DNA of 64,000 nt from Rhodococcoides fascians NBRC 12155 = LMG 3623 (GTDB lineage Bacteria; Actinomycetota; Actinomycetes; Mycobacteriales; Mycobacteriaceae). Below are positions 1 to 9,553 of the stretch, in pieces. Each line of letters begins with the position of its first letter. The first letter of the stretch is position 1. Both the position numbers and the translations under genes were made by a program. The notes under the pieces were generated by a model that did no database searches, was not told where the DNA came from, and worked only from the letters and a program-made list of their open reading frames with translations. The DNA is taken from the NCBI RefSeq assembly GCF_001894785.1, contig NZ_BCWW01000008.1, positions 186,001 to 250,000 of the forward strand. Reading direction: 5' to 3'.

Positions 1-71
1 CCATCGCGCTGCTGTCGCAACCGGGTCAGATTTTCGACGTGTCCAGTCCCGATCTTCCGACCACGAAATAG
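1..71 (+). CDS. ftsQ: Cell division protein FtsQ, C-terminal end only
   Basis: Only the last 22 codons and the TAG stop are in the window (frame begins at base 3). The peptide ends in QPGQIFDVSSPDLPTTK, which resembles the C-terminus of actinobacterial FtsQ (a short beta strand, then VSSPDLP). FtsQ is a bitopic divisome protein with a POTRA domain that links early and late division proteins. Its place directly before ftsZ fits the conserved dcw order. The call rests on this tail plus context. Confidence 0.85.
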   Translation, partial: IALLSQPGQIFDVSSPDLPTTK

Positions 72-166
72 CAACGGGTCCGAAAGGCTCATATTTTCGG
101 CGCGGCATCGGCGCGCCTAATGGCGATCGTGGCCGTCGGTGAATAGCGTTCCGATCAGTCGAGTAC

Positions 167-197
167 TTGACATAACTCTAAGCCTGTGGTTTAGGTT
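167..197 (+). promoter_or_regulatory. Probable ftsZ promoter
   Basis: The 175-nt gap between ftsQ and ftsZ is AT-richer than its surroundings. TTGACA at 167-172 matches a -35 hexamer exactly. A loose -10 candidate, TAGGTT at 192-197, lies 19 nt downstream. The ftsZ ribosome site GGAAGG is at 232-237. The assignment is by motif only. Confidence 0.45.
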
Positions 198-246
198 GAG
201 GGTTTTCCACATTTTTCGAGCAACAATCCACGGAAGGCGAGAGCCC

Positions 247-1521
247 ATGACGCCCCCGCACAACTACCTCGCCGTAATCAAGGTCGTCGGCATCGGCGGC
301 GGCGGCGTGAACGCGGTCAACCGGATGATCGAACAGGGACTCAAGGGAGTCGAGTTCATCGCCGTCAACACCGACGCTCAGGCCTTGCTGATGAGTGACG
401 CCGACGTCAAGCTCGACGTCGGCCGTGAGCTGACTCGCGGACTCGGTGCCGGTGCCGACCCCGAGGTGGGTCGCCGCGCAGCGGACGACCACAAGGACGA
501 GATCGAAGAGGTCCTCAAGGGTGCCGACATGGTCTTCGTCACCGCAGGTGAGGGTGGCGGAACCGGTACCGGCGGTGCTCCCGTCGTCGCCAACATCGCG
601 CGCAAGCTCGGCGCGCTGACCGTCGGCGTCGTGACGCGTCCGTTCTCCTTCGAGGGCAAGCGCCGTGGTGGCCAGGCCGACACCGGTATCCAGCAGCTGC
701 GTGAATCCTGCGACACGCTCATCGTCATCCCCAACGATCGTCTGCTTCAGCTCGGCGACGCAGCCGTCAGCCTCATGGATGCGTTCCGCAGTGCCGACGA
801 GGTCCTGCTCAACGGCGTTCAGGGCATCACCGATCTGATCACCACCCCCGGGCTGATCAACGTCGACTTCGCCGACGTCAAGGGCGTCATGTCCGGCGCA
901 GGCAGTGCGCTGATGGGCATCGGTTCCTCCCGCGGTGAAGGCCGCGCGATCAAGGCCGCGGAATCCGCGATCAACTCGCCGCTGCTGGAAGCGTCCATGG
1001 AAGGTGCCCGCGGAGTGCTGCTCTCCATCGCGGGTGGCTCGGATCTCGGCCTGTTCGAGATCAACGAGGCCGCCTCGCTGGTCCAGGAAGCTGCGCACAT
1101 CGACGCCAACATCATCTTCGGAACCGTCATCGACGACTCTCTCGGCGACGAGGTTCGTGTCACCGTCATCGCCGCCGGGTTCGACGGAGGAACGCCCACG
1201 CGTCGTCCGGTCGAGGCAGCGGCATCCACCCGCGGCCCGATCGGATCGGCGCGCTCGGGGGAGGTCTCCTCACGCTCGAACGACAGCTCCGAGGGCGCTG
1301 TGTTCCGCGACCCGGTCGGCGCACCCAGCGGATCGAGCCTGCCCCCGCTGAACTCGTCCAGTTCGTCGAACCGCGAATCGTCCAGCCGCGAGTCCGCAGC
1401 CGGTCACGGCCGGGATTCCGGCGGTCAAGGCCGCGAGTCGGTCGGATCCGGACGCCGCGTTCCCGTCGCCGAGGACGACGGCGAAGACGAGGTCGACGTA
1501 CCGTCCTTCATGCGGCGGTGA
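247..1521 (+). CDS. ftsZ: Cell division protein FtsZ
   Basis: Tubulin-like GTPase, 424 aa, that polymerises at mid-cell into the Z-ring and recruits the divisome. The N-terminus has the nucleotide-binding [13 protein letters not shown] segment and the tubulin signature GGGTGTG at residues 103-109. A low-complexity Ser/Gly/Arg-rich linker (about 325-400) follows, and the C-terminal peptide [11 protein letters not shown] is the usual docking tail for SepF and other partners. The ATG at 247 is chosen because GGAAGG lies 9 nt upstream and the protein then starts like other actinobacterial FtsZ ([15 protein letters not shown]). The frame is open further upstream, but that would run through the promoter. 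The stop overlaps the next gene's GTG. Confidence 0.98.
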   Translation: MTPPHNYLAVIKVVGIGGGGVNAVNRMIEQGLKGVEFIAVNTDAQALLMSDADVKLDVGRELTRGLGAGADPEVGRRAADDHKDEIEEVLKGADMVFVTAGEGGGTGTGGAPVVANIARKLGALTVGVVTRPFSFEGKRRGGQADTGIQQLRESCDTLIVIPNDRLLQLGDAAVSLMDAFRSADEVLLNGVQGITDLITTPGLINVDFADVKGVMSGAGSALMGIGSSRGEGRAIKAAESAINSPLLEASMEGARGVLLSIAGGSDLGLFEINEAASLVQEAAHIDANIIFGTVIDDSLGDEVRVTVIAAGFDGGTPTRRPVEAAASTRGPIGSARSGEVSSRSNDSSEGAVFRDPVGAPSGSSLPPLNSSSSSNRESSSRESAAGHGRDSGGQGRESVGSGRRVPVAEDDGEDEVDVPSFMRR

Positions 1522-2279
1522 GTGACTCCTTTCGGGTCAGGCGGGTGTCGACGACGCGAGCAGGCGGCGTGTCGGCCCCGCCGTTCGACACCTTCAATCT
1601 CGGTGACCACGTAGGCGACGACCCGGCTGCTGTCGAGGCCAACCGTCGACGCCTCGGTGACCGTTTGGGTATGGGCATCGAACGCATGGTGTTCATGGAG
1701 CAGGTCCACGGCCGCACCGTCACGGTGGTGGACGGGCCGGTGTCCGAGCCCGTTCCCATGACCGATGCGTTGGTGACGACGCAACGCGATCTCGCGCTCG
1801 TGGTGTTGACGGCCGACTGTGTTCCGGTGTTGCTGTCCGACGAAGAGGCGGGCGTGATCGCCGCGGTGCACGCCGGCCGTGTCGGTGCCCGCATCGGCAT
1901 CATTCCTCGAGTACTCGCGTCGATGGTCGAGCTGGGCGCGGTCCCGGAGAGGATCGGGGCCCTCCTCGGCCCGGCGGCCAGTGGGCGTCAGTACGAGGTA
2001 CCCGCCCACATGCGCGCCGACGTCGACAAGCATCTTCCCGGAAGCGCGACGACGACGGTTCGGAACACCCCCGGTCTCGATATCCCGGCCGGTGTGCGCG
2101 CGCAGCTGATTGCCGCCGGCCTGCACGGAGTGGCTCAGGATCCCCGGTGCACCATCGAGGATCGCACCCTGTTCAGCCATCGCCGGGAGGGTTCGACCGG
2201 CCGTATCGCGAGCGTCGTGTGGATGGATTCCGCATCCGCAGACGAGGTTCCCGACTCCGGCCAGGAGAGGATGTCGTGA
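1518..2279 (+). CDS. pgeF: PgeF/YfiH-family protein (laccase-domain, peptidoglycan editing factor)
   Basis: 253-aa protein of the YfiH/PgeF family, often annotated as a polyphenol oxidase or laccase-domain protein. In E. coli the homologue removes wrongly built UDP-MurNAc-L-Ser precursors. Family metal-site motifs are present: VHG in [13 protein letters not shown] in [11 protein letters not shown], and VHAG in [10 protein letters not shown]. The GTG start overlaps the ftsZ stop by 4 nt (GTGA), implying translational coupling. The location right after ftsZ is conserved in mycobacteria and corynebacteria. Substrate in this organism is inferred from the family only. Confidence 0.9.
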   Translation: MSDSFRVRRVSTTRAGGVSAPPFDTFNLGDHVGDDPAAVEANRRRLGDRLGMGIERMVFMEQVHGRTVTVVDGPVSEPVPMTDALVTTQRDLALVVLTADCVPVLLSDEEAGVIAAVHAGRVGARIGIIPRVLASMVELGAVPERIGALLGPAASGRQYEVPAHMRADVDKHLPGSATTTVRNTPGLDIPAGVRAQLIAAGLHGVAQDPRCTIEDRTLFSHRREGSTGRIASVVWMDSASADEVPDSGQERMS

Positions 2280-3013
2280 GCGAGCCCACCGACCGAGCTG
2301 CCGAGATCGCCGCCGCGTTGGCGTCGGTACGCGAACGATTGGCGCGAGCATGTGCGGACGCAGGTCGAGAAGACTCGACCGTGACTCTGCTGCCGGTGAC
2401 GAAGTTCTTCCCCGCGTCCGACGTTCGGATCCTGTACGAGCTGGGCTGCCGTGAGTTCGGCGAGTCCAGAGAGCAGGATGCGTCGCCCAAAGTGGCCGAG
2501 ACCGCAGAGGAGTTCCGCGTTGATCCGCCCCGATGGCACATGATCGGGCATCTCCAGCGAAACAAGGCGAAGTCCATCGCTGCGTGGGCGCACTCCATTC
2601 ACTCGGTGGACAGCGCTCGGTTGGTCACCGCGTTGTCCAAGGCCACCGAGACAGCACTCGACGACGGCGCTCGGACGACGCCGCTCGACGTCCTCGTTCA
2701 GGTCAGTCTCGACGGCGATGTCCACCGCGGCGGCGTCGAACGCGGGGACCTGTACGAGTTGGCCGACGCGGTGTCGACCGCACCCGGCTTGCGTCTGGCC
2801 GGACTCATGGCCGTACCTCCGTTGGACGCCGATGCGGACGCTGCGTTCGGTGATCTCGAAGTGCTGCATCAGCGACTTCTGCGTGATCATCAAGATGCCC
2901 GCGAGTTGTCGGCCGGCATGACGGGGGACCTGGAAGCTGCTGTGCGACACGGATCGACGTGCGTGCGTGTCGGTACCGCAATACTCGGTGCGCGGCCGAT
3001 AGCCTCCCAATAA
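2276..3013 (+). CDS. YggS-family PLP homeostasis protein
   Basis: 245-aa PLP-binding protein of the YggS/PROSC (PLPBP) family, a single TIM-barrel protein resembling the N-domain of alanine racemase. It is thought to buffer pyridoxal phosphate and affect amino-acid metabolism. The PLP lysine lies in LLPVTKFFPA. Other family motifs are WHMIGHLQRNK, SIHSVDS, and the phosphate-binding VRVGTAILGAR near the C-terminus. The GTG start at 2276 overlaps the pgeF stop (GTGA). The frame stays open upstream, but that part lies inside pgeF and does not look like family sequence. It is part of the ftsZ-wag31 cluster. Confidence 0.93.
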   Translation: MSEPTDRAAEIAAALASVRERLARACADAGREDSTVTLLPVTKFFPASDVRILYELGCREFGESREQDASPKVAETAEEFRVDPPRWHMIGHLQRNKAKSIAAWAHSIHSVDSARLVTALSKATETALDDGARTTPLDVLVQVSLDGDVHRGGVERGDLYELADAVSTAPGLRLAGLMAVPPLDADADAAFGDLEVLHQRLLRDHQDARELSAGMTGDLEAAVRHGSTCVRVGTAILGARPIASQ

Positions 3014-3094
3014 CAGTCCACGGATCACATCAGTCACAACAGACACTTGCGAACCTGGAGATGGACAGTAGACACGGCCACGGAAGGCAGAACG

Positions 3095-3745
3095 ATGAGC
3101 ACCCTGCACAAGTTCAAGGCGTACTTCGGCATGGTTCCGCTCGCGGACTACGAGGACGACTACCTCGACGATCCGGACACCCGCCGCAGTCCCCGTGGTG
3201 GCCGTGACGGTTACGACGACATCGACGATCGTGACTTCGTCAAGCCGTCGTTCGGTGGCTCGCGGCACGCGCAGGCCGAGGACGATTACGACGATTACGA
3301 GGCTCCTCGCCCCGCTGCGACGCTCGCTCCGATCGGTGGACGCGCACGCGGCACAGCAGGACCGTCGACCCGAGGCGCTGCCACCCGTGGCGCGCTGGCG
3401 ATGGACACCCGCATGGACGTGCGGGCCGAGACGCGACGCAGCCCGATCGTCGACGACGGGGGCCCACTCTCGAAGATCACCACCCTGCGCCCGAGGGACT
3501 ACAGCGAGGCGCGCACCATCGGTGAGCGTTTCCGTGACGGTACTCCGGTCATCATGGATCTCGTCGAAATGAGCAACGCCGACGCCAAGCGACTCGTGGA
3601 CTTCGCTGCCGGATTGGCCTTCGCACTCCGAGGATCGTTCGACAAGGTGGCCACGAAGGTGTTCCTGCTTTCGCCCGCCGATGTCGATGTATCCCCGCAG
3701 GAGCGCAGGCGAATCGCGGAAACCGGCTTCTACAGCCAGCAGTGA
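3095..3745 (+). CDS. sepF: Cell division protein SepF
   Basis: 216-aa membrane-associated partner of FtsZ; in actinobacteria, which lack FtsA, SepF is the main FtsZ membrane anchor. The N-terminus [13 protein letters not shown] can form the amphipathic membrane-targeting helix. An acidic, low-complexity linker (DYEDDY, DDYDDYE) follows. The C-terminal SepF core begins at about residue 130 with [12 protein letters not shown] and includes [23 protein letters not shown]. The ATG at 3095 is chosen over an upstream in-frame codon because GGAAGG at 3082-3087 is well spaced and the helix then sits at the N-terminus. It lies 81 nt after the PLP-binding gene. Confidence 0.96.
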   Translation: MSTLHKFKAYFGMVPLADYEDDYLDDPDTRRSPRGGRDGYDDIDDRDFVKPSFGGSRHAQAEDDYDDYEAPRPAATLAPIGGRARGTAGPSTRGAATRGALAMDTRMDVRAETRRSPIVDDGGPLSKITTLRPRDYSEARTIGERFRDGTPVIMDLVEMSNADAKRLVDFAAGLAFALRGSFDKVATKVFLLSPADVDVSPQERRRIAETGFYSQQ

Positions 3746-3827
3746 TCGTTTCTCCCCTTGGGGCGGCAAGTCGGAGCTGTGACCAGCGCACTTTGCTCAG
3801 CCCGGCGAAGTCAGGCAGAGTATAGCC

Positions 3828-4115
3828 GTGATCGTGTTCACGGTGATCAACATCGTATTGTTTCTTTTTTGGCTCCTTCTCATCGGTCGAATCATCGTCG
3901 AGTTCATCAGGACTTTCGCGAGAGATTGGCAACCGACCGGGCTGGTCGTCATCCTTCTGGAGGCGATCTTCACGGTCACCGACCCGCCCGTGAAGTTCCT
4001 GCGCAGGATAATTCCGCCGCTCAACCTCGGTGGTGTGCGACTGGACCTGTCGATCATGGTCTTGCTGTTCGTCGTGTTCATTCTGTGGAATGTGACCAGC
4101 AGCCTCGCGGCCTGA
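3828..4115 (+). CDS. YggT-family membrane protein
   Basis: 95-aa integral membrane protein of the YggT family. Hydrophobic segments lie at about residues 4-24 and 68-93, with a charged middle (RTFARDW) and a conserved-looking DPPVKFLRRIIPPL stretch. In actinobacteria it sits between sepF and wag31, and a role in envelope growth or division has been proposed; its molecular function is not settled. The GTG at 3828 gives a normal length, but no strong ribosome site is visible before it. Confidence 0.88.
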   Translation: MIVFTVINIVLFLFWLLLIGRIIVEFIRTFARDWQPTGLVVILLEAIFTVTDPPVKFLRRIIPPLNLGGVRLDLSIMVLLFVVFILWNVTSSLAA

Positions 4116-4139
4116 GGCCGAAGATGGAATGTTAGAACT

Positions 4140-4167
4140 CGGGACCCAGCGCAAGCTGCGTGTCCCG
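4140..4167 (+). terminator. Hairpin between yggT and wag31
   Basis: CGGGAC at 4140-4145 pairs with GTCCCG at 4162-4167, and an inner CAGC/GCTG pair closes on a GCAA tetraloop (4151-4154). There is no T-run after it. It could be an actinobacterial-type terminator or a structured part of the wag31 leader. TATAAC at 4225-4230 is a possible -10 hexamer for wag31 downstream. Confidence 0.4.
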
Positions 4168-4275
4168 TGTGACAGAATGGACGCCAGTTACAGTTTGATT
4201 GTTCTGCACTCGCGCGGAATGGCATATAACTGAATGCTTGCTCTACCGCCCCAAGACGCGTGAAGGGATCCTTCC

Positions 4276-5130
4276 ATGCCGCTGACTCCAGCTGATGTGC
4301 ACAACGTTGCGTTCAGCAAGCCGCCCATCGGTAAGCGCGGTTACAACGAAGACGAGGTCGACGCATTTCTCGACCTCGTCGAGCAAGAGTTGTCCCGACT
4401 GATCGAAGAGAACGCCGACCTGCGCCAGCGCGTCGGTGAGCTCGACCAGGAGCTTACGGACGCCAAGAACTCTGCGCGCCAGAGCCCACAGTCGGCTCCG
4501 GTCGCCGCACCGAAAGCCGAGCCGCAGCGGCCGGTCGATCCCCCCAAGCCGCCACCGGTGGTTCAGCAGCCCGCGCCGGTCGCTCCCGTGGCCGCAGCAC
4601 CGCAGCAGAGCGGCGACTCCAACATGCAGGCCGCGAAGATTCTCGGTCTCGCGCAGGAGATGGCGGACCGCCTCACCGGCGATGCGAAGACGGAGTCCGA
4701 GCAGCTGCTCGGTAATGCGCGCACCAACGCCGAACGTCTGGTGTCGGATGCCCGGGCTCGTTCGGAGTCGATGATGTCCGAAGCGCGGCAGAAGTCCGAG
4801 TCGCTGCTCACCGATGCACAGACTCGCTCCGAGACCCAGCTTCGCCAGGCCAAGGAGAAGGCCGACGCATTGCAGGCCGACGCCGAGCGCAAGCACACCG
4901 AGATCATGGCGACGATCAACCAGCAGCGGTCCGTGCTGGAAGGTCGCATCGAGCAGCTCAAGACGTTCGAGCGCGAATACCGGGTGCGCCTCAAGTCGTA
5001 CCTCGAATCGCAGCTCGAAGAGCTCGAGAACCGTTCCTCGGCGCTGCCGGTGGACAACGGCCAGGACAACTTCAACCAGGACAACCAGACGTCCGGCTAC
5101 AGCCAGTCGTACGCCAAGGGCAACAACTGA
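4276..5130 (+). CDS. wag31: Polar growth and septal protein Wag31/DivIVA
   Basis: 284-aa coiled-coil protein that marks cell poles and directs apical wall synthesis. The N-terminal DivIVA domain (residues 1-60) begins [13 protein letters not shown] and includes [12 protein letters not shown], typical of the membrane-binding crossed-loop region. A Pro/Ala/Gln-rich linker spans about 70-115. A long heptad-rich coiled coil (about 118-255) carries repeated SDAR/SEAR/TDAQ blocks. The tail is Asn/Gln-rich. Thr61 in QELTDAK may correspond to the PknA-phosphorylated threonine of M. tuberculosis Wag31, which is an inference from local similarity. A strong hairpin follows the stop. Confidence 0.97.
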   Translation: MPLTPADVHNVAFSKPPIGKRGYNEDEVDAFLDLVEQELSRLIEENADLRQRVGELDQELTDAKNSARQSPQSAPVAAPKAEPQRPVDPPKPPPVVQQPAPVAPVAAAPQQSGDSNMQAAKILGLAQEMADRLTGDAKTESEQLLGNARTNAERLVSDARARSESMMSEARQKSESLLTDAQTRSETQLRQAKEKADALQADAERKHTEIMATINQQRSVLEGRIEQLKTFEREYRVRLKSYLESQLEELENRSSALPVDNGQDNFNQDNQTSGYSQSYAKGNN

Positions 5131-5142
5131 CGCGATCGTTCT

Positions 5143-5170
5143 CCGACGCTGCCTCTCGGGGCAGCGTCGG
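5143..5170 (+). terminator. Terminator hairpin after wag31
   Basis: CCGACGCTGCC (5143-5153) and GGCAGCGTCGG (5160-5170) form a perfect 11-bp stem with a 6-nt loop, starting 12 nt after the wag31 stop. No T-run follows, which is common in high-GC actinobacteria. Confidence 0.7.
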
Positions 5171-5207
5171 GCTCGGTTGTAGCGTCGAGTGGTGAGCGAG
5201 GAATCCT

Positions 5208-5384
5208 GTGCTGATTCTGACCCTCGGCGCGGCGGCTGTCGGGTTCGGGTTCCTGGTGTTGGCCCTGATGACCGGATCGGTCGTCTGGGCCTGGGCCTGC
5301 ATCGTGATCTGCATAGTCGGGGCGGTGCTGCTCCTGGTCGGGGCCCTGCTCGGGCGACGGCCACCGCCCGAGATCGACAAGTAG
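5208..5384 (+). CDS. Small two-helix membrane protein downstream of wag31
   Basis: Predicted 58-aa protein starting at GTG 5208: an N-terminal hydrophobic helix (LILTLGAAAVGFGFLVLAL), a second helix (WAWACIVICIVGAVLLLVGALL), then a short basic/proline tail (GRRPPPEIDK). The layout matches the small membrane protein that follows wag31 in mycobacteria (Rv2144c position). Function is unknown. The ribosome site GAGCGAGGA at 5194-5202 is 5 nt before the GTG. It sits between the wag31 hairpin and the ileS T-box, so it may be transcribed by read-through. Confidence 0.7.
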   Translation: MLILTLGAAAVGFGFLVLALMTGSVVWAWACIVICIVGAVLLLVGALLGRRPPPEIDK

Positions 5385-5449
5385 CATCTACGCGGTAGTG
5401 CATCAGGCGGGCAGTACATCAGTTCGACGGTTGTCAGACGAAAGAACAA

Positions 5450-5710
5450 TCAGGCGTCGATCCGGCCATCACCGGGGAGCCTTCGGAAGAACGACAGTGA
5501 CGATTCGGTCTGCAACGACCGAAATGGGCTGTTCAGTAGAACCGAACGGGTGAGCCCGTCACAGCTCGTGTGGAGAGGCTCGGTCCGACGGGTTCCATCG
5601 GTCCGAGCAAGCGGGGTGGTACCGCGGTACTCGGCGTCCCCATCGCCGAATGTCGTCCCCGTGCCAATCGATGTCGCGTCCTGTACGCGTCCGGCACGGA
5701 GGAGACAGAT
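5450..5710 (+). promoter_or_regulatory. ileS T-box riboswitch (translational type)
   Basis: The 326-nt gap before ileS holds a T-box leader. The stem I region has ATC (5468-5470), the isoleucine specifier, followed by ACCGGGGAGCC and GGAAGAAC, typical of actinobacterial ileS leaders. The conserved T-box GGGTGGTACCGCGG is at 5614-5627, with CGTCCC at 5655-5660. There is no terminator with a T-run. The ileS ribosome site GGAGGAG (5698-5704) lies at the 3' end, so control is probably at translation: uncharged tRNA-Ile would free the ribosome site. Confidence 0.9.
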
Positions 5711-8700
5711 ATGACAGATTCGAGCGCACGCACCGAGAACGCGTCGTACCCGCTGGTGGATCTGGCCGAAGGTCGATCGGGAAGCGTTCCGTTTCCCGAT
5801 CTCGAGCGCATCGTGCTGCACGAATGGGCCGAGGACGGCACGTTCCGCGCCAGCATCGACAACCGCGCCGATGCCGAGGAATTCGTTTTCTACGACGGAC
5901 CTCCGTTCGCCAACGGCTTGCCGCACTACGGCCATCTGCTCACCGGGTACGTCAAGGATCTCGTGCCCCGGTTCCAGACCATGCGCGGCAAGAAGGTCGA
6001 GCGTCGTTTCGGGTGGGACTGCCACGGCCTTCCCGCCGAATTGGAAGCGGAGAAGCAACTCGGCATCAAGGACAAGTCCGAGATCGACGAGATGGGCCTG
6101 GCGAAGTTCAACGCCTACTGCAAGCAATCGGTGTTGCAGTACACCGACGAGTGGCGGGATTACGTCACTCGGCAGGCGCGGTGGGTCGACTTCGACAACG
6201 ACTACAAGACCCTCGACGTCGACTTCATGGAGTCCGTCATGTGGGCGTTCAAGACGCTCCACGACAAGGGCCTGATCTACCAGGGCTACCGAGTGCTGCC
6301 GTACAGCTGGTACGAGCAGACGCCGCTGTCCAACCAGGAGACCCGGCTCGACGACGCCTACAAGATGCGTCAGGACCCCGCGGTCACCGTCACCATGCCC
6401 CTGACGGCACCGGGCACACCCCTGGACGGCGCGAACGCACTGATCTGGACCACCACTCCGTGGACTCTGCCGTCGAACCTCGCGATCGCGGTGCATCCGG
6501 AGGTGCACTACGTTCAGGTCCGCGGTGCCGACGGTGAGCGTTACGTGCTCGCCTCTGCCCGACTCGCGCACTATGCGAAGGAACTGGGGGAGGAGCCGGA
6601 GGTGCTCTCGGAGCACACCGGCGCGGAGTTGGTCGGCCTCGCCTACGCACCGCCCTACGACTTCTTCCTCGGCCACGAGAATGCGCATCGCGTTCTGGAG
6701 GCCGATTACGTCACCACCGACTCAGGCACCGGAATCGTCCATCTCGCACCGGCATTCGGTGAGGAGGACATGGACGTCGCCACCGCGAACGGTATCGAGG
6801 TCGTGCAACCGCTCGATGCGGGCGGCAAATTCACGTCGTTGGTGCCGCCCTACGAGGGCCTGATGGTGTTCGACGCCAATCCGGTGATCATCAAGGATCT
6901 CAAGGCCTCGGGCCGCTTGCTGCGGCACGAGACCATCGAGCACTCGTACCCGCACAGTTGGCGTAGTGGTCAGCCGTTGATCTACATGGCGGTTCCGTCG
7001 TGGTTCGTCGCGGTCACCAAGTTCCGCGATCGGATGGTCGAGCTCAACCAGGAGATCACTTGGGTGCCCGAGCACATCAAGGACGGCCAGTTCGGCAAGT
7101 GGCTCGAAGGTGCCCGCGACTGGAACATCAGCCGAAACCGGTACTGGGGCAGCCCGATCCCGGCTTGGACGTCCGACGACCCCGCCTACCCTCGTCTCGA
7201 CGTGTACGGCAGCCTGGACGAACTCGAGCGTGACTTCGGTGTGCGTCCCACCGATCTGCATCGGCCGTACATCGACGACCTGACGCGTCCCAACCCGGAC
7301 GACCCGACCGGCAAGTCGACCATGCGTCGCGTTCCCGAGGTGCTGGACTGCTGGTTCGAATCGGGCTCGATGCCGTATGCGCAGGTGCACTTCCCGTTCG
7401 AGAACGAGGAGTGGTTCCAGACGCACAACCCGGGCGATTTCATCGTCGAATACAACGGTCAGACGCGCGGCTGGTTCTACACCCTGCACGTGCTCGCGAC
7501 TGCACTGTTCGACCGGCCTGCCTTCAAAACCGTTGCCGCCCATGGCATCGTGCTCGGTGACGACGGTCTGAAGATGAGTAAGTCGAAGGGGAACTACCCG
7601 GACGTCAAGGAGGTCTTCGATCGCGACGGCTCGGATGCCATGCGGTGGTTCCTGATGTCGTCGCCGATTCTGCGCGGTGGCAACCTGATCGTCACCGAGC
7701 AGGGCATCCGCGAGGGAGTACGGCAGGCGCTGTTGCCGATCTGGAACGCGTGGAGCTTTCTGCAGCTCTACGCGTCGACGCCGGGGCAGTGGCGGACCGA
7801 TTCTCCGCATGTGCTCGATCGATACGTGCTGGCCAAACTGTCCGCCACGCGGGATGCGATCACCGACGCGCTCGAAGGGAACGACATCGCCGGGGCGTGC
7901 GACGAACTGCGTACGTTCTGTGACGCACTGACCAATTGGTATGTGCGACGGTCACGTTCACGCTTCTGGGGCGAGGACGCCGACGCGATCGACACCCTGC
8001 ACACGGTGCTCGAAGTGCTCACCCGCATCGCCGCTCCGTTGTTGCCGTTGATCAGTGAGGTGGTCTGGCGCGGGTTGGCCGGTGGCCGATCGGTGCACCT
8101 GACGGATTGGCCGACGGCCGACGAGTTGCCGTCCGACCCGGAGCTGGTCGACAGCATGGACGAGGTTCGTACCGTGTGCTCCACGGTGCTCGGTCTGCGT
8201 AAGGCACAGAATCTGCGCGTGCGGCTGCCGCTGCCCGAGGTGACCGTCGCGGCCGCCGACGCCGAGCGTCTGCGTCCGTTCCTCGACATCATCGCCGACG
8301 AGGTCAACGTCAAGAAGGTGGATCTGACCGAAGACGTTGCCGTGCACGGCAAATTCGAGCTCGTCGTGAACGCACGCGCTGCCGGGCCGCGAATCGGCAA
8401 GGATGTCCAGAAGGTCATCAAGGCAGTCAAGGCCGGTGACTGGTCCGAGGACGAAGACGGTGTCGTGAGCGCCGCAGGCATTGCGTTGCTGCCCGAGGAG
8501 TACACCCGCAGACTCGTTGCCGCGGAGCCGGAATCGACGGCACCGCTGCCCGGGAACGCAGGACTCGTGGTGCTCGATTCGGCGGTCACCGAAGAGCTGG
8601 AGGCCGAGGGTTGGGCCAAGGACCGCATCCGTGAGCTGCAGGATGCGCGTCGTAGCCACGGACTCGATGTGTCCGACCGTATCGACATCGTCATCGAGGT

Positions 8701-8848
8701 ACCCGAACATCGACGGGCGTGGCTGGACGCTCATCGGGATCTGATCGCGCGCGAGGTACTCGCGTTGTCGCTGGTCGACGGCTCGGTCGGCGACGACGGC
8801 AGCGATCTCGGTGAGGGAGTTCGGGCAGCGATCACGAAGTCGTCGTGA
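5711..8848 (+). CDS. ileS: Isoleucyl-tRNA synthetase
   Basis: 1045-aa class Ia synthetase that charges tRNA-Ile and edits valine. The HIGH-type motif is HYGH at 72-75 within [19 protein letters not shown] is at 621-625 ([13 protein letters not shown]). The large CP1 editing insertion lies between them, including [27 protein letters not shown] is the usual signature near the end of CP1. The length and the long C-terminal region match the eukaryote-like IleS of mycobacteria rather than the roughly 940-aa E. coli type. The ATG at 5711 is used because GGAGGAG is 6 nt upstream; the frame is open from 5570, but that overlaps the T-box. Confidence 0.97.
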   Translation: MTDSSARTENASYPLVDLAEGRSGSVPFPDLERIVLHEWAEDGTFRASIDNRADAEEFVFYDGPPFANGLPHYGHLLTGYVKDLVPRFQTMRGKKVERRFGWDCHGLPAELEAEKQLGIKDKSEIDEMGLAKFNAYCKQSVLQYTDEWRDYVTRQARWVDFDNDYKTLDVDFMESVMWAFKTLHDKGLIYQGYRVLPYSWYEQTPLSNQETRLDDAYKMRQDPAVTVTMPLTAPGTPLDGANALIWTTTPWTLPSNLAIAVHPEVHYVQVRGADGERYVLASARLAHYAKELGEEPEVLSEHTGAELVGLAYAPPYDFFLGHENAHRVLEADYVTTDSGTGIVHLAPAFGEEDMDVATANGIEVVQPLDAGGKFTSLVPPYEGLMVFDANPVIIKDLKASGRLLRHETIEHSYPHSWRSGQPLIYMAVPSWFVAVTKFRDRMVELNQEITWVPEHIKDGQFGKWLEGARDWNISRNRYWGSPIPAWTSDDPAYPRLDVYGSLDELERDFGVRPTDLHRPYIDDLTRPNPDDPTGKSTMRRVPEVLDCWFESGSMPYAQVHFPFENEEWFQTHNPGDFIVEYNGQTRGWFYTLHVLATALFDRPAFKTVAAHGIVLGDDGLKMSKSKGNYPDVKEVFDRDGSDAMRWFLMSSPILRGGNLIVTEQGIREGVRQALLPIWNAWSFLQLYASTPGQWRTDSPHVLDRYVLAKLSATRDAITDALEGNDIAGACDELRTFCDALTNWYVRRSRSRFWGEDADAIDTLHTVLEVLTRIAAPLLPLISEVVWRGLAGGRSVHLTDWPTADELPSDPELVDSMDEVRTVCSTVLGLRKAQNLRVRLPLPEVTVAAADAERLRPFLDIIADEVNVKKVDLTEDVAVHGKFELVVNARAAGPRIGKDVQKVIKAVKAGDWSEDEDGVVSAAGIALLPEEYTRRLVAAEPESTAPLPGNAGLVVLDSAVTEELEAEGWAKDRIRELQDARRSHGLDVSDRIDIVIEVPEHRRAWLDAHRDLIAREVLALSLVDGSVGDDGSDLGEGVRAAITKSS

Positions 8849-8858
8849 CCGAGGGCAT

Positions 8859-9551
8859 ATGAGCGAGGGGCACCGGGTCGTCGTGACCGAGGAGGAGGTG
8901 GTCGATGCCGTCCACGAGCGTCTCTCCGAGGCTCGCGGCGGCGTCGTTCCCATCGTCGCCGCCGGCCATCCGGTGCTGCGTGCCCCGGCGCTGCGCTACA
9001 CCGGCCAGCTCGAGCGTGATGTGTTGACGGAGTTGATCGAGGTGATGCGTGCGACGATGCACGATGCGCCCGGTGTCGGCCTTGCTGCACCGCAGATCGG
9101 AATTCCGTTGCAGATCGCGGTGATCGAGGATCTCTTCGATGTCGCCGAGGGCGTCGCCCGGGTCCGGGAGCGCACCCCGTTGTCGTTCCGAGCGTTGATC
9201 AATCCTCGGTACACCCCGGTAGGGCGACGCACGGCCTCGTTCTACGAGGGCTGCCTCAGTGTGCCGGGGTATCAGGCCGTCGTCACCCGCGCCGCGGAAG
9301 TCCGGCTTCTGTGCACCGACGAGACCGGCCGAGAGATCGACGAGGTGGTGCGTGGCTGGCCCGCACGGATCGTGGCCCACGAGAGCGATCACCTCGCCGG
9401 CACGCTGTACATCGATCGTGCGCACACACGGTCGCTGACCACGACGGAGCAGTACTCCGCACGGTGGTCCGATCCCGGACCGGAGCGGGCCGCACGTGTG
9501 CTCGGCTTCGGTGCCGACGCCCCGTCCGAGCCGCCCGACGGCCGTCGTTGA
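8859..9551 (+). CDS. def: Peptide deformylase
   Basis: 230-aa metalloenzyme that removes the formyl group from new proteins. All three family motifs are present: [10 protein letters not shown] (72-81), EGCLSVPG (130-137, metal ligand Cys132), and HESDH (174-178, metal ligands His174 and His178 with catalytic Glu175). There is an N-terminal extension of about 30 residues before [11 protein letters not shown], and a long loop (about 90-112) between motifs 1 and 2 like some Streptomyces enzymes. The ATG at 8859 is 10 nt after the ileS stop, so the two are probably co-transcribed. Confidence 0.95.
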   Translation: MSEGHRVVVTEEEVVDAVHERLSEARGGVVPIVAAGHPVLRAPALRYTGQLERDVLTELIEVMRATMHDAPGVGLAAPQIGIPLQIAVIEDLFDVAEGVARVRERTPLSFRALINPRYTPVGRRTASFYEGCLSVPGYQAVVTRAAEVRLLCTDETGREIDEVVRGWPARIVAHESDHLAGTLYIDRAHTRSLTTTEQYSARWSDPGPERAARVLGFGADAPSEPPDGRR

Positions 9552-9553
9552 CC

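Noticed and set aside
139..246. Upstream in-frame extension of ftsZ
   Set aside because: It would place the start before the TTGACA promoter and adds sequence unlike any FtsZ N-terminus; ATG 247 has a proper ribosome site.
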